Shown piece after piece: positions 1 through 7,574 of a stretch of DNA of 64,000 nucleotides. The translations under genes were made by a program, and so were the position numbers. How positions within the stretch are numbered: position 1 is the first letter of the stretch; each line of letters begins with the position of its first letter. Origin of the DNA: Microcosmobacter sp040493455 (GTDB lineage Bacteria; Bacteroidota; Bacteroidia; Flavobacteriales; Flavobacteriaceae); contig NZ_JANFDA010000001.1 of assembly GCF_040493455.1 (NCBI RefSeq), forward strand, positions 186,001 through 250,000, given 5' to 3'. Under the pieces are notes generated by a model. The model did not search any database and was not told where the DNA came from. It saw only the letters and a program-made list of their open reading frames with translations.

Positions 1-2
1 AT

Positions 3-608
3 AGAGTATGTACGCTATTTAACTACGCTGGAAGTGCACCGTTGAGTAGTATGACACTTTTGAGTGGTGATTTCAATCTAGAGCCAAATGCCGAAGTAGA
101 ATTTACTAGTGCAGCAGCCATGAATGATACTGCTGCAGATTTTTGCTTGTACTTAGGTTCTGGTAGCTTTGGTTCGCCTTCTGCCATGGTTGATTTTGTA
201 CAATGGGGAAGCAGTGGAAACGGTAGAGAAAGTGTTGCCGTTAGTAAAGGTATTTGGTCAGCTGGTACTTTTCTAGATGATACCGATGCGCCATTTCAAT
301 ATACAGGAGATGGTTCTCAAAATGGTGTAACTTTTTGGGATAGCTTACTTAGTGTTAGTGACTTTACTATTAGTAGTTTAAAGTTATACCCTAATCCTAC
401 AGACTCTGAGCTAAACATCACTTTCAATTCGAATATTGCTAGTGGTTCTATCGAGGTATTTAACATACTAGGAAAGCAAGTGTTTTCTAAAGACATTAAT
501 AATGCTAATTCCGATAGTCTTAATATTTCAGATTTGGCTCAAGGGCTATACCTGATCAGAATTAGCAGTGAAGGACAATCTGAAACTAAACGTTTTATAA
601 AACAATAA
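3..608 (+). CDS. T9SS-sorted secreted protein, 5' truncated
   Basis: The reading frame is open to the left window edge, so this is the C-terminal 201 residues of a longer protein; a TTG at 42 is internal and not a real start. The last ~75 residues form a type IX secretion type A sorting domain: LYPNPT, then a beta-rich stretch with VFNILGKQVF, GLYLIRI and the basic end KRFIKQ. Such domains send proteins through the outer membrane, where they are released or anchored. The preceding part (DFVQWGSSGNGRESVAV) resembles repeats in other flavobacterial extracellular proteins, but I cannot name its function. It lies 2 bases before the small heme-motif lipoprotein, suggesting co-transcription. Confidence 0.85.
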   Translation, partial: RVCTLFNYAGSAPLSSMTLLSGDFNLEPNAEVEFTSAAAMNDTAADFCLYLGSGSFGSPSAMVDFVQWGSSGNGRESVAVSKGIWSAGTFLDDTDAPFQYTGDGSQNGVTFWDSLLSVSDFTISSLKLYPNPTDSELNITFNSNIASGSIEVFNILGKQVFSKDINNANSDSLNISDLAQGLYLIRISSEGQSETKRFIKQ

Positions 609-610
609 TT

Positions 611-985
611 ATGAAAATAGGTTCAATAAAGATCATCGCTTTTATCCTCATTGGTGCTGTATTTATAGTTGGTTGTACAACAGTAACCGAAGATGATCTT
701 ATTGAGCCTGTTCAACAAACCGTAGTCATTACCTATGACAATACTGTAAAATCCATTATTGATAACAATTGTATTGTTTGCCATACTGAACCGCCTGAAA
801 ATGGCGCCCCTATGCCTCTACTTACCTTCGAACAGGTAAGGGAGGCTATAGAAAACAGAGGATTAATTGATCGCATTTCGTCAACTGACCCTGGGTTTTT
901 AATGCCTTTTGGAGGATCCAGACTACCTCAACCTCTTATCGATCAGGTTGTGCAATGGCAGGAAGATGGATTGCTTGAGGAATAA
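611..985 (+). CDS. Small lipoprotein with CxxCH heme-binding motif
   Basis: The 124-residue protein has a lipoprotein signal (IGAVFIVGC, lipidated Cys at about residue 22). It carries one CIVCH motif near residues 55-59, the covalent heme attachment signature of c-type cytochromes. A PMPLL segment and later Met residues (LMPFGG) could give the distal ligand, as in short cytochrome c domains of Bacteroidota. It is probably an envelope-anchored monoheme electron carrier, or a heme domain attached to the secreted product of the preceding gene. The family is not certain; only one heme motif is present and no catalytic domain is seen. It converges with the TPR gene, with 9 bases between stop codons. 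Confidence 0.7.
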   Translation: MKIGSIKIIAFILIGAVFIVGCTTVTEDDLIEPVQQTVVITYDNTVKSIIDNNCIVCHTEPPENGAPMPLLTFEQVREAIENRGLIDRISSTDPGFLMPFGGSRLPQPLIDQVVQWQEDGLLEE

Positions 986-994
986 AATAAACTA

Positions 995-2377
995 CTAAAG
1001 CTTTGGAACGATAATATATGATTGGATCCAACAGCCAATATCTATTCTTTTCCCGGACATATCCATTTGAAATATTTCTTTTCTTGTTGGTGCTTTAGCC
1101 TCGTAATAATCCACAGATTGATTAACTCTCTTTTGTAGTGTTGGGTCTTTAACAGATGCCTTTTTTGCTTCTTTCGCTGCTAACCAATATACAGCCCTTT
1201 TATAAAAATTATCCTTACCGCAATTCTTAGCACTATCGTCATACATATCTGCGATTGCTAAATGAGGTTTTCCGTTTGATGGATTTAATTTTAAAGCATT
1301 TAAAAAATAGGTTCTTGCTTGGCTGTATTGTCCTTTCTTTTTAAGAATAACCCCAATTCGATATGCCAAATTTGATTTTTCGTAAGCATCCTTTTCTAAC
1401 TCATAGGCCTCCTTTAAATACTTATATGCTTCCGCATCTTTTCCTTTTTTGAATAAAATTGTAGCGACGAAAATTTTAGTGTCCGCAGATGGCGATACCT
1501 TATCATATTGCTTTACGAGTTGCTCATAGAGTACATCTTCGGTACATTCTTTATGATACATTCTATTTACGGATCGCTTTAACCAAATAGAATCGTTTTG
1601 ATGAGTTTCGAAGCTTTTTGAATACAATGGAATTAAAATATTACAAGTAGATTTTGAAACTGATAAGGCTTCAATATTTTGTTGAATGAGTTTGTAGTTT
1701 TTTAAATAACTCTCGCAAACATCTTTAGCCTTTACCTCTTTCCTATTGAGTGTTTTACCACTTTCTTGCTTTGATAGTATTTCATTTAGCTTTTCTGAAT
1801 AATTTTGAATTTCAACCTCTATCTTTTCACTGACTTCGTCATATGTATTGAACAGCTCAGCAGCTGGTTTTTTTCCTTCTTCGTACATGTGTACAGATAA
1901 AGAAAAATACGAGTACAAACTTTTGGGATGCGTAAACGTTGTTTTGTCCGTTTTAAATACTTTATCAAAACATTTATACAATTCTTCTTTGCTCTTGCCT
2001 AGTTCACCTTTATGGTCATATTGTAATTGACAACTTTTAGCAAGGTATTCACCTTTGGGTGTTTTGTTGGCAAAATATTGGTCACGGTCTTTCCATAAAG
2101 CAATTAAGTCTTCAATAAGTGTTTTCTTTTCTTCAACTGTACTAGCTTTAATTTTATGTTTTAGTATTTTTTCTCCATCAGCATAAATTGCCAAACTAAG
2201 ATCCGGGCAATTTGTTTTCACGTACAACCATGGTTCATAGGCTACATCATATTTTTTTGCTTTAACAGATTCATGAAAAAGTGAAAGTTTTGTATTGCAC
2301 TCTGCTTCTTTTTGAGCGTTTGCTAAACTTATGCCTATTAGCAAACTAGTGCAAAAAAGGATTGAATTTCTTATCAT
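995..2377 (-). CDS. Secreted TPR-repeat protein
   Basis: The 460-residue protein has a cleavable signal peptide (MIRNSILFCTSLLIGISLANA). The body is alpha-helical and Lys/Glu rich. Tetratricopeptide repeats are clearest in the last third (about residues 305-380), for example AYRIGVILKKKGQYSQA and ARTYFLNALKLNPSNGKPH. TPRs act as protein-binding scaffolds, so this is probably a periplasmic or outer-membrane scaffold. No enzymatic motif is visible. It is divergent from the ARPP-1 lipoprotein gene, and the 187 bases between them should contain both promoters. Confidence 0.75.
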   Translation of the reverse strand: MIRNSILFCTSLLIGISLANAQKEAECNTKLSLFHESVKAKKYDVAYEPWLYVKTNCPDLSLAIYADGEKILKHKIKASTVEEKKTLIEDLIALWKDRDQYFANKTPKGEYLAKSCQLQYDHKGELGKSKEELYKCFDKVFKTDKTTFTHPKSLYSYFSLSVHMYEEGKKPAAELFNTYDEVSEKIEVEIQNYSEKLNEILSKQESGKTLNRKEVKAKDVCESYLKNYKLIQQNIEALSVSKSTCNILIPLYSKSFETHQNDSIWLKRSVNRMYHKECTEDVLYEQLVKQYDKVSPSADTKIFVATILFKKGKDAEAYKYLKEAYELEKDAYEKSNLAYRIGVILKKKGQYSQARTYFLNALKLNPSNGKPHLAIADMYDDSAKNCGKDNFYKRAVYWLAAKEAKKASVKDPTLQKRVNQSVDYYEAKAPTRKEIFQMDMSGKRIDIGCWIQSYIIVPKL

Positions 2378-2564
2378 AAGGCAGTTGACTTGCAGTTAGT
2401 TAATACACACGAAACCACAAAAAACATACCAAAGCCCTATGCTTAATTAAGTGAAAAACTCAATGACTCATTGGAACGACCACTTTACCTCACAAAAGAG
2501 ATACTTCACTAATTATGGCTTAATTATTGATGTTTTCATTACTACTTTCAAACAAATCAATGAT

Positions 2565-3677
2565 ATGAGAACCTCGTTACTTTTAGTCCTTTTTTTGGTT
2601 ATAACTGGATGCCAAGAGAAGCCTGCAAAAATCGACATTGCGATATCCAGCCCTGAAGAAGTCATCACTATCAACGGCATCACTATTAATGATCCGAAGA
2701 CAGAAGCAAATCTCAGCATCTTTATCCTTTCAGGAAAGGAAGAGATAGACGGTAAACCCTACAAGACCCTATCTGAAGCTATGGAAGCAAAAGAGGTGAC
2801 GGTGAAAGAAACTGGCTCTGTAAATCAGCTTTCAATAGATAACGATAGCCAATTCTATGTCTTCATTCATTCTGGTGATATTGTAAAAGGAGGCAAGCAA
2901 GATCGCACAATAGCCTTTGATATTATTATCCCACCAAAAACAAAAAATATTCCTTTAGAAAGTTTTTGTGTAGAACAAGGCAGATGGCGACAACGATCCA
3001 ACGAAAACGTTTCTACCTTTAGTGCCAACACAAAAATGTTGTCCTCTAAAGATTTAAAGTTAGCGGCAAAGCATGCGAATAATCAAGGGGTAGTATGGCA
3101 AAAAGTTTCGGAACAGAGCACTTCTTTAAATAAAAATTTATCAGACAAAAGCGGATATGCTGTTGATGTTACTGACAACGAATCGGACAGTAGTTTGCAA
3201 TTGGCTTTAGAGAGTAAAGAACTCAAAAAAAGTAGAGATTCTATTTTTGAAAAGCTGAAACCTTTAATTAAGACACCTGATGCCATTGGTTTTGCTTACA
3301 CAATAAATGGAGAAATTTATGGTATTGAAGTGTATAACAACAAGTCTCTTTTTACAGATTTATGGGATAAACTATTGGAATCTGTAATCGTGGAGGCCAT
3401 TAGTAAAGAAGGTGAAGACCTAACTACGGAGGCTTCAAAAAAAGATGTTGCAACCTACATGAACGCTGTAAAGCAAAATGATAAAAAGACCGACAAAAAA
3501 CTCAATAAAATCACGAATCTAAAAACTATTAAAAACGATAAAGGAAATATTGTTTTTATAACTGAAGACTTAGAAAAGCAAAATTGGATTCATAAAAGCT
3601 ATATGACTGTCGATACTTCGACGCCAAAAAAGAATGAAATGCAGTATGAGAACAACAGGTTGAGTAATGGTAATTAA
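2565..3677 (+). CDS. Lipoprotein with ARPP-1 domain
   Basis: I chose the ATG at 2565 over an upstream in-frame codon at 2451 because it starts a clean lipoprotein signal (MRTSLLLVLFLVITGC), giving 370 residues. Residues ~40-150 match the ARPP-1 domain (named for association with ARG/rhodanese/phosphatase superfamily proteins): LSEAMEAKEVTV, VNQLSIDN, then the signature SGDIVKGGKQDRT, IIPPKTKNIPLESFCVEQG and RW. Family members are mostly uncharacterised, and the conserved GGKQ-R and C-E-GRW suggest a ligand site. This one is unusual in being envelope-anchored by a lipid. Function is unknown. Confidence 0.75.
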   Translation: MRTSLLLVLFLVITGCQEKPAKIDIAISSPEEVITINGITINDPKTEANLSIFILSGKEEIDGKPYKTLSEAMEAKEVTVKETGSVNQLSIDNDSQFYVFIHSGDIVKGGKQDRTIAFDIIIPPKTKNIPLESFCVEQGRWRQRSNENVSTFSANTKMLSSKDLKLAAKHANNQGVVWQKVSEQSTSLNKNLSDKSGYAVDVTDNESDSSLQLALESKELKKSRDSIFEKLKPLIKTPDAIGFAYTINGEIYGIEVYNNKSLFTDLWDKLLESVIVEAISKEGEDLTTEASKKDVATYMNAVKQNDKKTDKKLNKITNLKTIKNDKGNIVFITEDLEKQNWIHKSYMTVDTSTPKKNEMQYENNRLSNGN

Positions 3678-3698
3678 TGTTGGCATCTTAAGCCAACA
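3678..3698. terminator. Weak hairpin between convergent genes
   Basis: TGTTGGC at 3678-3684 and GCCAACA at 3692-3698 form a 7-bp stem with a 7-base loop, just after the ARPP-1 gene stop and before the end of the convergent glycosidase gene. No T tract follows, so termination is only plausible. Confidence 0.35.
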
Positions 3699-3746
3699 TA
3701 ATGAATACGTAGACTTTGTTAGCGCCTTTCTCAGTAGTTTAACTCA

Positions 3747-4874
3747 TTAGTTCTTGGAATATCCCAACTGTTTAAAGAGCTCTGGTGATTGCTTTAAATA
3801 ACGATTTTTGTTCGTTTCTTGGAACCATGCTTTTGATATGTTTTCATTATTATAAAGACGAGCGTCTTTCCAGTGCGAAATTCCTTGAATATATAGTCTT
3901 TGCCAGTCTTCGTTTATGAAACTAACTGCTTTGATATTCTTGTTATAGATGAAGTCGAAAAAATTGACGAACCATTGCTCCCACACTTCAGTGTTTTCTT
4001 TATCAATGCCTTTTATTGGGCTAGACTCTGCAATCATTATTGGTTTTTTGTGTGCCTTTGCAAAATCCAAAACATCATCACAATAAGTGCCGAAATTAGC
4101 CCCGCCATACGCATGACCAAAAACGGAGATCCCTACCCAGTCCACGTAGTCATCACCAGGATACCATGCAGACAACTTGTAATCCTTGAACGGTTTGGAA
4201 GCATGTGAATGCCAAACAAATGCAATATTGTTTGCACCTTCTTTCCTCAACAGATCAACGATACGCCTGTATGCCTTTACATACTTCTTGGGCTCTAGCT
4301 CGTTATGTGGCCCATCAAATTCATAACCTATCCTCAGATATATAGGTCGATTTGTAGATTTTGCCCAAGCACCATATTTCTTGATGACCTTATCATAATC
4401 ACCTTTACCAGCTTTCTTAGCAACATCCCATTTGCCAACCATCCACATACCACTTTGTATAACTGTATTGGGAAACTTATCAATTAACATTTGATGATTT
4501 TGTGAGCTACCAGTGTCATTCTTATAGGGTTTTGTAACACCCTTAAATTGTGATACTGCCCAATACGCTGACCAGCCACCTGGGATATTTTGATCAGGGA
4601 AATTCTCAAGATATTCTGAAATACCTTCAACGGTTTGTCCCATAATAAGCAGGGTTTTTCCTTGTGGAGGAACAAACTTTGCTTGTTCGTAATCATAAAC
4701 AAAATTAGGATCAACTTCTGTATTGATTTGTGATACCATTTCTTCAATGGATAGTTCGGTAGATACTGAATCTTTATTTGTTTTTTCTTGTGACCAAACG
4801 AATGGTGATGAAAAAAATAATAGCCCAGTGGCTAAAAAAATAATTCCATTATGAATTGTTGTTTTACAAATCAT
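3747..4874 (-). CDS. GH26-like glycoside hydrolase, secreted
   Basis: The 375-residue protein has an N-terminal signal peptide (cleavage near residue 28, FVWSQ) and a (beta/alpha)8 glycosidase domain from ~70 to 350. The acid/base Glu is probably E185 in IYLRIGYEFDGPHN, and the nucleophile is probably E283 in KPIMIAESSP, the usual order and spacing for clan GH-A family 26 (beta-mannanases and related enzymes). DWVGISVFGH between them is also typical. The likely role is hydrolysis of a beta-linked polysaccharide outside the inner membrane. No SusC/SusD pair or other CAZyme is adjacent, so it is not in a recognisable polysaccharide utilisation locus and the substrate is unknown. Confidence 0.75.
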   Translation of the reverse strand: MICKTTIHNGIIFLATGLLFFSSPFVWSQEKTNKDSVSTELSIEEMVSQINTEVDPNFVYDYEQAKFVPPQGKTLLIMGQTVEGISEYLENFPDQNIPGGWSAYWAVSQFKGVTKPYKNDTGSSQNHQMLIDKFPNTVIQSGMWMVGKWDVAKKAGKGDYDKVIKKYGAWAKSTNRPIYLRIGYEFDGPHNELEPKKYVKAYRRIVDLLRKEGANNIAFVWHSHASKPFKDYKLSAWYPGDDYVDWVGISVFGHAYGGANFGTYCDDVLDFAKAHKKPIMIAESSPIKGIDKENTEVWEQWFVNFFDFIYNKNIKAVSFINEDWQRLYIQGISHWKDARLYNNENISKAWFQETNKNRYLKQSPELFKQLGYSKN

Positions 4875-4956
4875 CGTGTTAAAATTGATCTCTTTTTTAA
4901 TTTTTATATCAGGTGATGTATTTAGAAATTGGCATTTATAAGCAGTAAATCAGTTA

Positions 4957-5286
4957 TTAAATTATAGCCTCTCTTTTAAAATTTTCCTTCATGCTTTGAG
5001 TGAATTCTTCTTTTGTTCCATCGTTTTTAAAAATGGTCACTTTCACATCAAATACCCCCCATGCTTTAATTTCAATTCTAAAATTATTACTTCTATTAAC
5101 ACTAGATCTTAGCCTTTTCTTAAACGATGGATGCAAATAATATTCAACTCTTTTTACATCATTGAGAGAATTGTTTCCGGTTGATTCTATACTAAGAAAA
5201 ATTTGATAATGAGCTTTGCCACTAAGCCTAAAGTGAATTGGCTTAAACTTTGTATTAAGTATTGTAATTAATTTGTAATTATTCAT
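4957..5286 (-). CDS. Prokaryotic YEATS-like (pYEATS) domain protein
   Basis: This 109-residue protein is essentially one beta-sandwich domain. The diagnostic run is VEYYLHPSF (47-55), a conserved Arg (R65), F69, then KAWGVFDVKVTIF (75-87) and a turn NDG. That pattern matches the bacterial version of the YEATS fold, which in eukaryotes reads acyl-lysines on histones. In bacteria these domains are found in predicted sensor/effector and conflict systems, often with membrane or TIR partners. Here it lies 14 bases downstream of a two-helix membrane protein on the same strand, implying a two-gene operon. No signal peptide is seen, so it is predicted cytoplasmic. The ligand is unknown. Confidence 0.65.
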   Translation of the reverse strand: MNNYKLITILNTKFKPIHFRLSGKAHYQIFLSIESTGNNSLNDVKRVEYYLHPSFKKRLRSSVNRSNNFRIEIKAWGVFDVKVTIFKNDGTKEEFTQSMKENFKREAII

Positions 5287-5300
5287 AATGATGAATTAAA

Positions 5301-5684
5301 TTATTGTGGAAATGACTCCATTCCTTGTGTTTGATCTTCATCCGACGGACTAGAACGCTCAAGGTTTTCTTCTAATGTCTCAGCCTTTTTACTCACCTCT
5401 TTATATTGATCGAGAACAACTTCACTCCCTTTACTTCCAAAGTAATACCCTATTAACGTCGTTAACACTCCACTTAGGATTAAAAATCCATCTTTAAAAA
5501 TATTTAACCAAACTTCAGCTGTTTCTATGCTCTTGTCAACCTTATATTCAGCCCACGCTTTTCCAAGAACAAAAGCTAAAATTATTATAAAACTTATCAA
5601 TACAATATATGTTATTCTTATTGTTAGGCGATTAATGCTTTTGGCCAGTTGTTCCTGAAGTGAGGTTTTAGCTTTCTTGTCCAT
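5301..5684 (-). CDS. Two-helix membrane protein, partner of pYEATS-like gene
   Basis: The 127-residue protein has a short basic N-terminus and two transmembrane helices (about 24-42, ITYIVLISFIIILAFVLG; and 64-83, with FLILSGVLTTLIGYYFG). A hydrophilic coiled-coil tail follows (91-112, KEVSKKAETLEENLERS) with an acidic end. The GYYFGSK exit of helix 2 recurs in small two-helix membrane proteins associated with bacterial conflict and signalling genes. It is the first gene of a minus-strand operon with the pYEATS-like gene. A pore or membrane-anchor role controlled by the pYEATS protein is inference only; no family was assigned with certainty. Confidence 0.6.
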   Translation of the reverse strand: MDKKAKTSLQEQLAKSINRLTIRITYIVLISFIIILAFVLGKAWAEYKVDKSIETAEVWLNIFKDGFLILSGVLTTLIGYYFGSKGSEVVLDQYKEVSKKAETLEENLERSSPSDEDQTQGMESFPQ

Positions 5685-5864
5685 TAGTTTCGAAGATTAA
5701 AATGAATCTATTATATAAACATATTGAATTAATAAATACCTGTTTGCTAAACAGTTACCCGAATAAATATATTAAAATTAATTAGGTTATTGAGAAAGTA
5801 CTAAGCAATATTTTTAGCTAAACATATACGACTTATAGAAAATGTTTTTAACCGAAGTGCGAAT

Positions 5865-5905
5865 AAAAAAACCTCAATCTATTAATAATTAAATAGTTGA
5901 GGTTT
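5865..5905 (-). terminator. Orphan intrinsic terminator, minus strand
   Basis: AAACCTCAA (5869-5877) pairs perfectly with TTGAGGTTT (5897-5905). Read on the minus strand, the stem is followed by a run of seven T (complement of A at 5865-5871), the canonical layout. On the plus strand the T run is short. No annotated minus-strand gene lies upstream of it. Confidence 0.55.
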
Positions 5906-6089
5906 CCTGTTTTTCGTAAAATACCTAATTTCGAAATTTATTTATTTAGACCATATAAGACAGCATTATATATTACATACTACGCTTATATTTAAGATAT
6001 TATTAAATAGCTAAAGCCTTCAGTTTTGTCAAAGAAAAGATTAGAAGTAGCTGTAATATTAAAAAATATTTTACTACTTTTAATTATGT

Positions 6090-6112
6090 AAAAAACCAAG
6101 TGTCAATTGGTT
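6090..6112 (-). terminator. Second orphan minus-strand terminator
   Basis: AACCAA (6094-6099) and TTGGTT (6107-6112) form a short stem with a 7-base loop. On the minus strand it is followed by a T run (complement of A6090-A6095). The stem is only 6 bp and AT-rich, so this is weaker than the hairpin at 5865-5905. Confidence 0.4.
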
Positions 6113-6117
6113 ATCCT

Positions 6118-6127
6118 CCCCCCCCCC
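6118..6127 (+). repeat. C10 homopolymer tract
   Basis: Ten consecutive C residues lie in otherwise very AT-rich DNA, about 270 bases before the start of the transglutaminase-like gene. Such tracts are prone to slippage and could vary in length between cells. Confidence 0.8.
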
Positions 6128-6395
6128 TATAGCTTATTAATAGTTGAGTTGCGCAATTAATTCAGCACATAATAACTTGTCATATGATTCTATTGTATGG
6201 CTAGTATGCTGTACTTGATTTTATATAACTTTTAATTATTTAAGTTCTAATAAAATAGAAATAAGCCTTCTTTGAATTACAAAGCAATAGAAGTCCTTTT
6301 ATCAACTTTCCGGAATGGGTTAACTAAAGTAGACTTTATGTTAGGCATTAATGATATTTAATAGTCAACACAAAATTGGATAAATAAACATAAAA

Positions 6396-7565
6396 ATGAA
6401 ATGGATATTTTTTATTTCCCTCTATTCTTTTTCTTTATTTGAATGCTCTTATTCTCAAAATATAGAAAATTCACCATACGAGTGGAAATATGTAACAATT
6501 GCACATAAATTACTTCAACAAGAGCAAATTATTTCTGATTTACCTTCTGAAGAATTTGATGTTAAATATAGACTAATAGATAGTCTTATTGATAATGCTT
6601 CAATTAAGATTCAAAAAGTTTTAAAAGGGAAGCCTTTAAACTCAAGAAAAAAGTCAATGAATATTTTAAATCATATAGATATAACCCTAAGTGAAATGTC
6701 TTTTAAAACAGCTGTTAGAACAGAGTATCTCTTTCAAGCATTAGAACCTGTTAAAATTGACAGAGTTTCCCCTACTTATGCCTATAAGGATAAAAGACGT
6801 AATAATGACTCAAAATATTATAAATATTCCACTTATATCAATGATAAACGTGTTACTATCTATGAAACTGAAAGACAAAAAGAGTATTTTGATATTAATC
6901 CGTCAGATTATTTTTACCCAATTGATTGTGATTTAGGAGCATATTTATATCTAGCTATAGCTGAGGTTAATAACCTAGAAATGCATTTAATTCAAGTTCC
7001 ATCTCATTCCTTAGTTCGTCTATATTATGGAAAAAATAAATTTGTTAATTGGGATAATAATACAGCCGAATATTTTGAAAATATAGAAATACAAAATGGA
7101 CTAACTTATACTAGCAGTACGAGACTTAAAGATAGAGAGCTAGTTCAAGGAAAATATTTGAAAAATTTATCTGACACCGAAGTAATCGGCTATCATCTTT
7201 CGTTCCTTTATCAGCAACTTTATGAAAAAAATAAGTTTTTAGAGGCCAGAGAAATGCTTGAAAAATCTTTAAGTAGTTATCCTGATTCCCCAATGTGTAT
7301 GAATAATTTAGCCTGGGTCTTAGTATCAGTTGATAAATTTGATAACCCTTCTGACAATATGTTAGCACTTAAACTCTCAAAAAAGGCTTATAGTGTACTG
7401 CCAAACAAATTAGAATATGCAATTACTCACTCTTGTGCTTATGCCGCCAATGGTGATTTTAAAAGAGCAAAAGAAATTCAACTCAATGGACCTAATCTTA
7501 GATACTTGATAAACGGGTTTAACAATAGTAAAAAATGTTCCGAATTATATTCAAAGAAAAAATAA
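6396..7565 (+). CDS. Secreted transglutaminase-like protein with TPR-like tail
   Basis: The 389-residue protein begins with a signal peptide (cleavage near residue 20, SYSQN). The middle shows the core of a papain/transglutaminase-like fold. C178 sits at the start of a helix (PIDCDLGAYLYLAIAE), H204 in VPSHSLVRLYY and D220 in FVNWDNN, the C-H-D order and spacing seen in bacterial transglutaminase-like proteins. Residues ~245-375 are helical and TPR-like (AREMLEKSLSSYPDSPMCMN). It could be a periplasmic peptidase or cross-linking enzyme, or a degenerate scaffold. The next gene starts 9 bases after the stop, indicating an operon. Base composition is more AT-rich than in the core genes, suggesting acquisition by transfer. 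Confidence 0.6.
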   Translation: MKWIFFISLYSFSLFECSYSQNIENSPYEWKYVTIAHKLLQQEQIISDLPSEEFDVKYRLIDSLIDNASIKIQKVLKGKPLNSRKKSMNILNHIDITLSEMSFKTAVRTEYLFQALEPVKIDRVSPTYAYKDKRRNNDSKYYKYSTYINDKRVTIYETERQKEYFDINPSDYFYPIDCDLGAYLYLAIAEVNNLEMHLIQVPSHSLVRLYYGKNKFVNWDNNTAEYFENIEIQNGLTYTSSTRLKDRELVQGKYLKNLSDTEVIGYHLSFLYQQLYEKNKFLEAREMLEKSLSSYPDSPMCMNNLAWVLVSVDKFDNPSDNMLALKLSKKAYSVLPNKLEYAITHSCAYAANGDFKRAKEIQLNGPNLRYLINGFNNSKKCSELYSKKK

Positions 7566-7574
7566 TTGATAATT

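Larger units (their letters stand above)
5685..6395. other. 711-base AT-rich gap without a convincing gene
   Basis: No open frame with coding character was found on either strand. The gap holds two hairpins that read as intrinsic terminators on the minus strand (5865-5905, 6090-6112), a C10 tract (6118-6127), a small inverted repeat CTGTTT-GCT-AAACAG (5740-5754), and the leader of the gene at 6396. It could hold minus-strand small RNAs or a decayed gene. Confidence 0.5.

Noticed and set aside
3678..3698. Strong rho-independent terminator
   Set aside because: The hairpin is real but lacks a T run on either strand, so it is listed only as a weak candidate.
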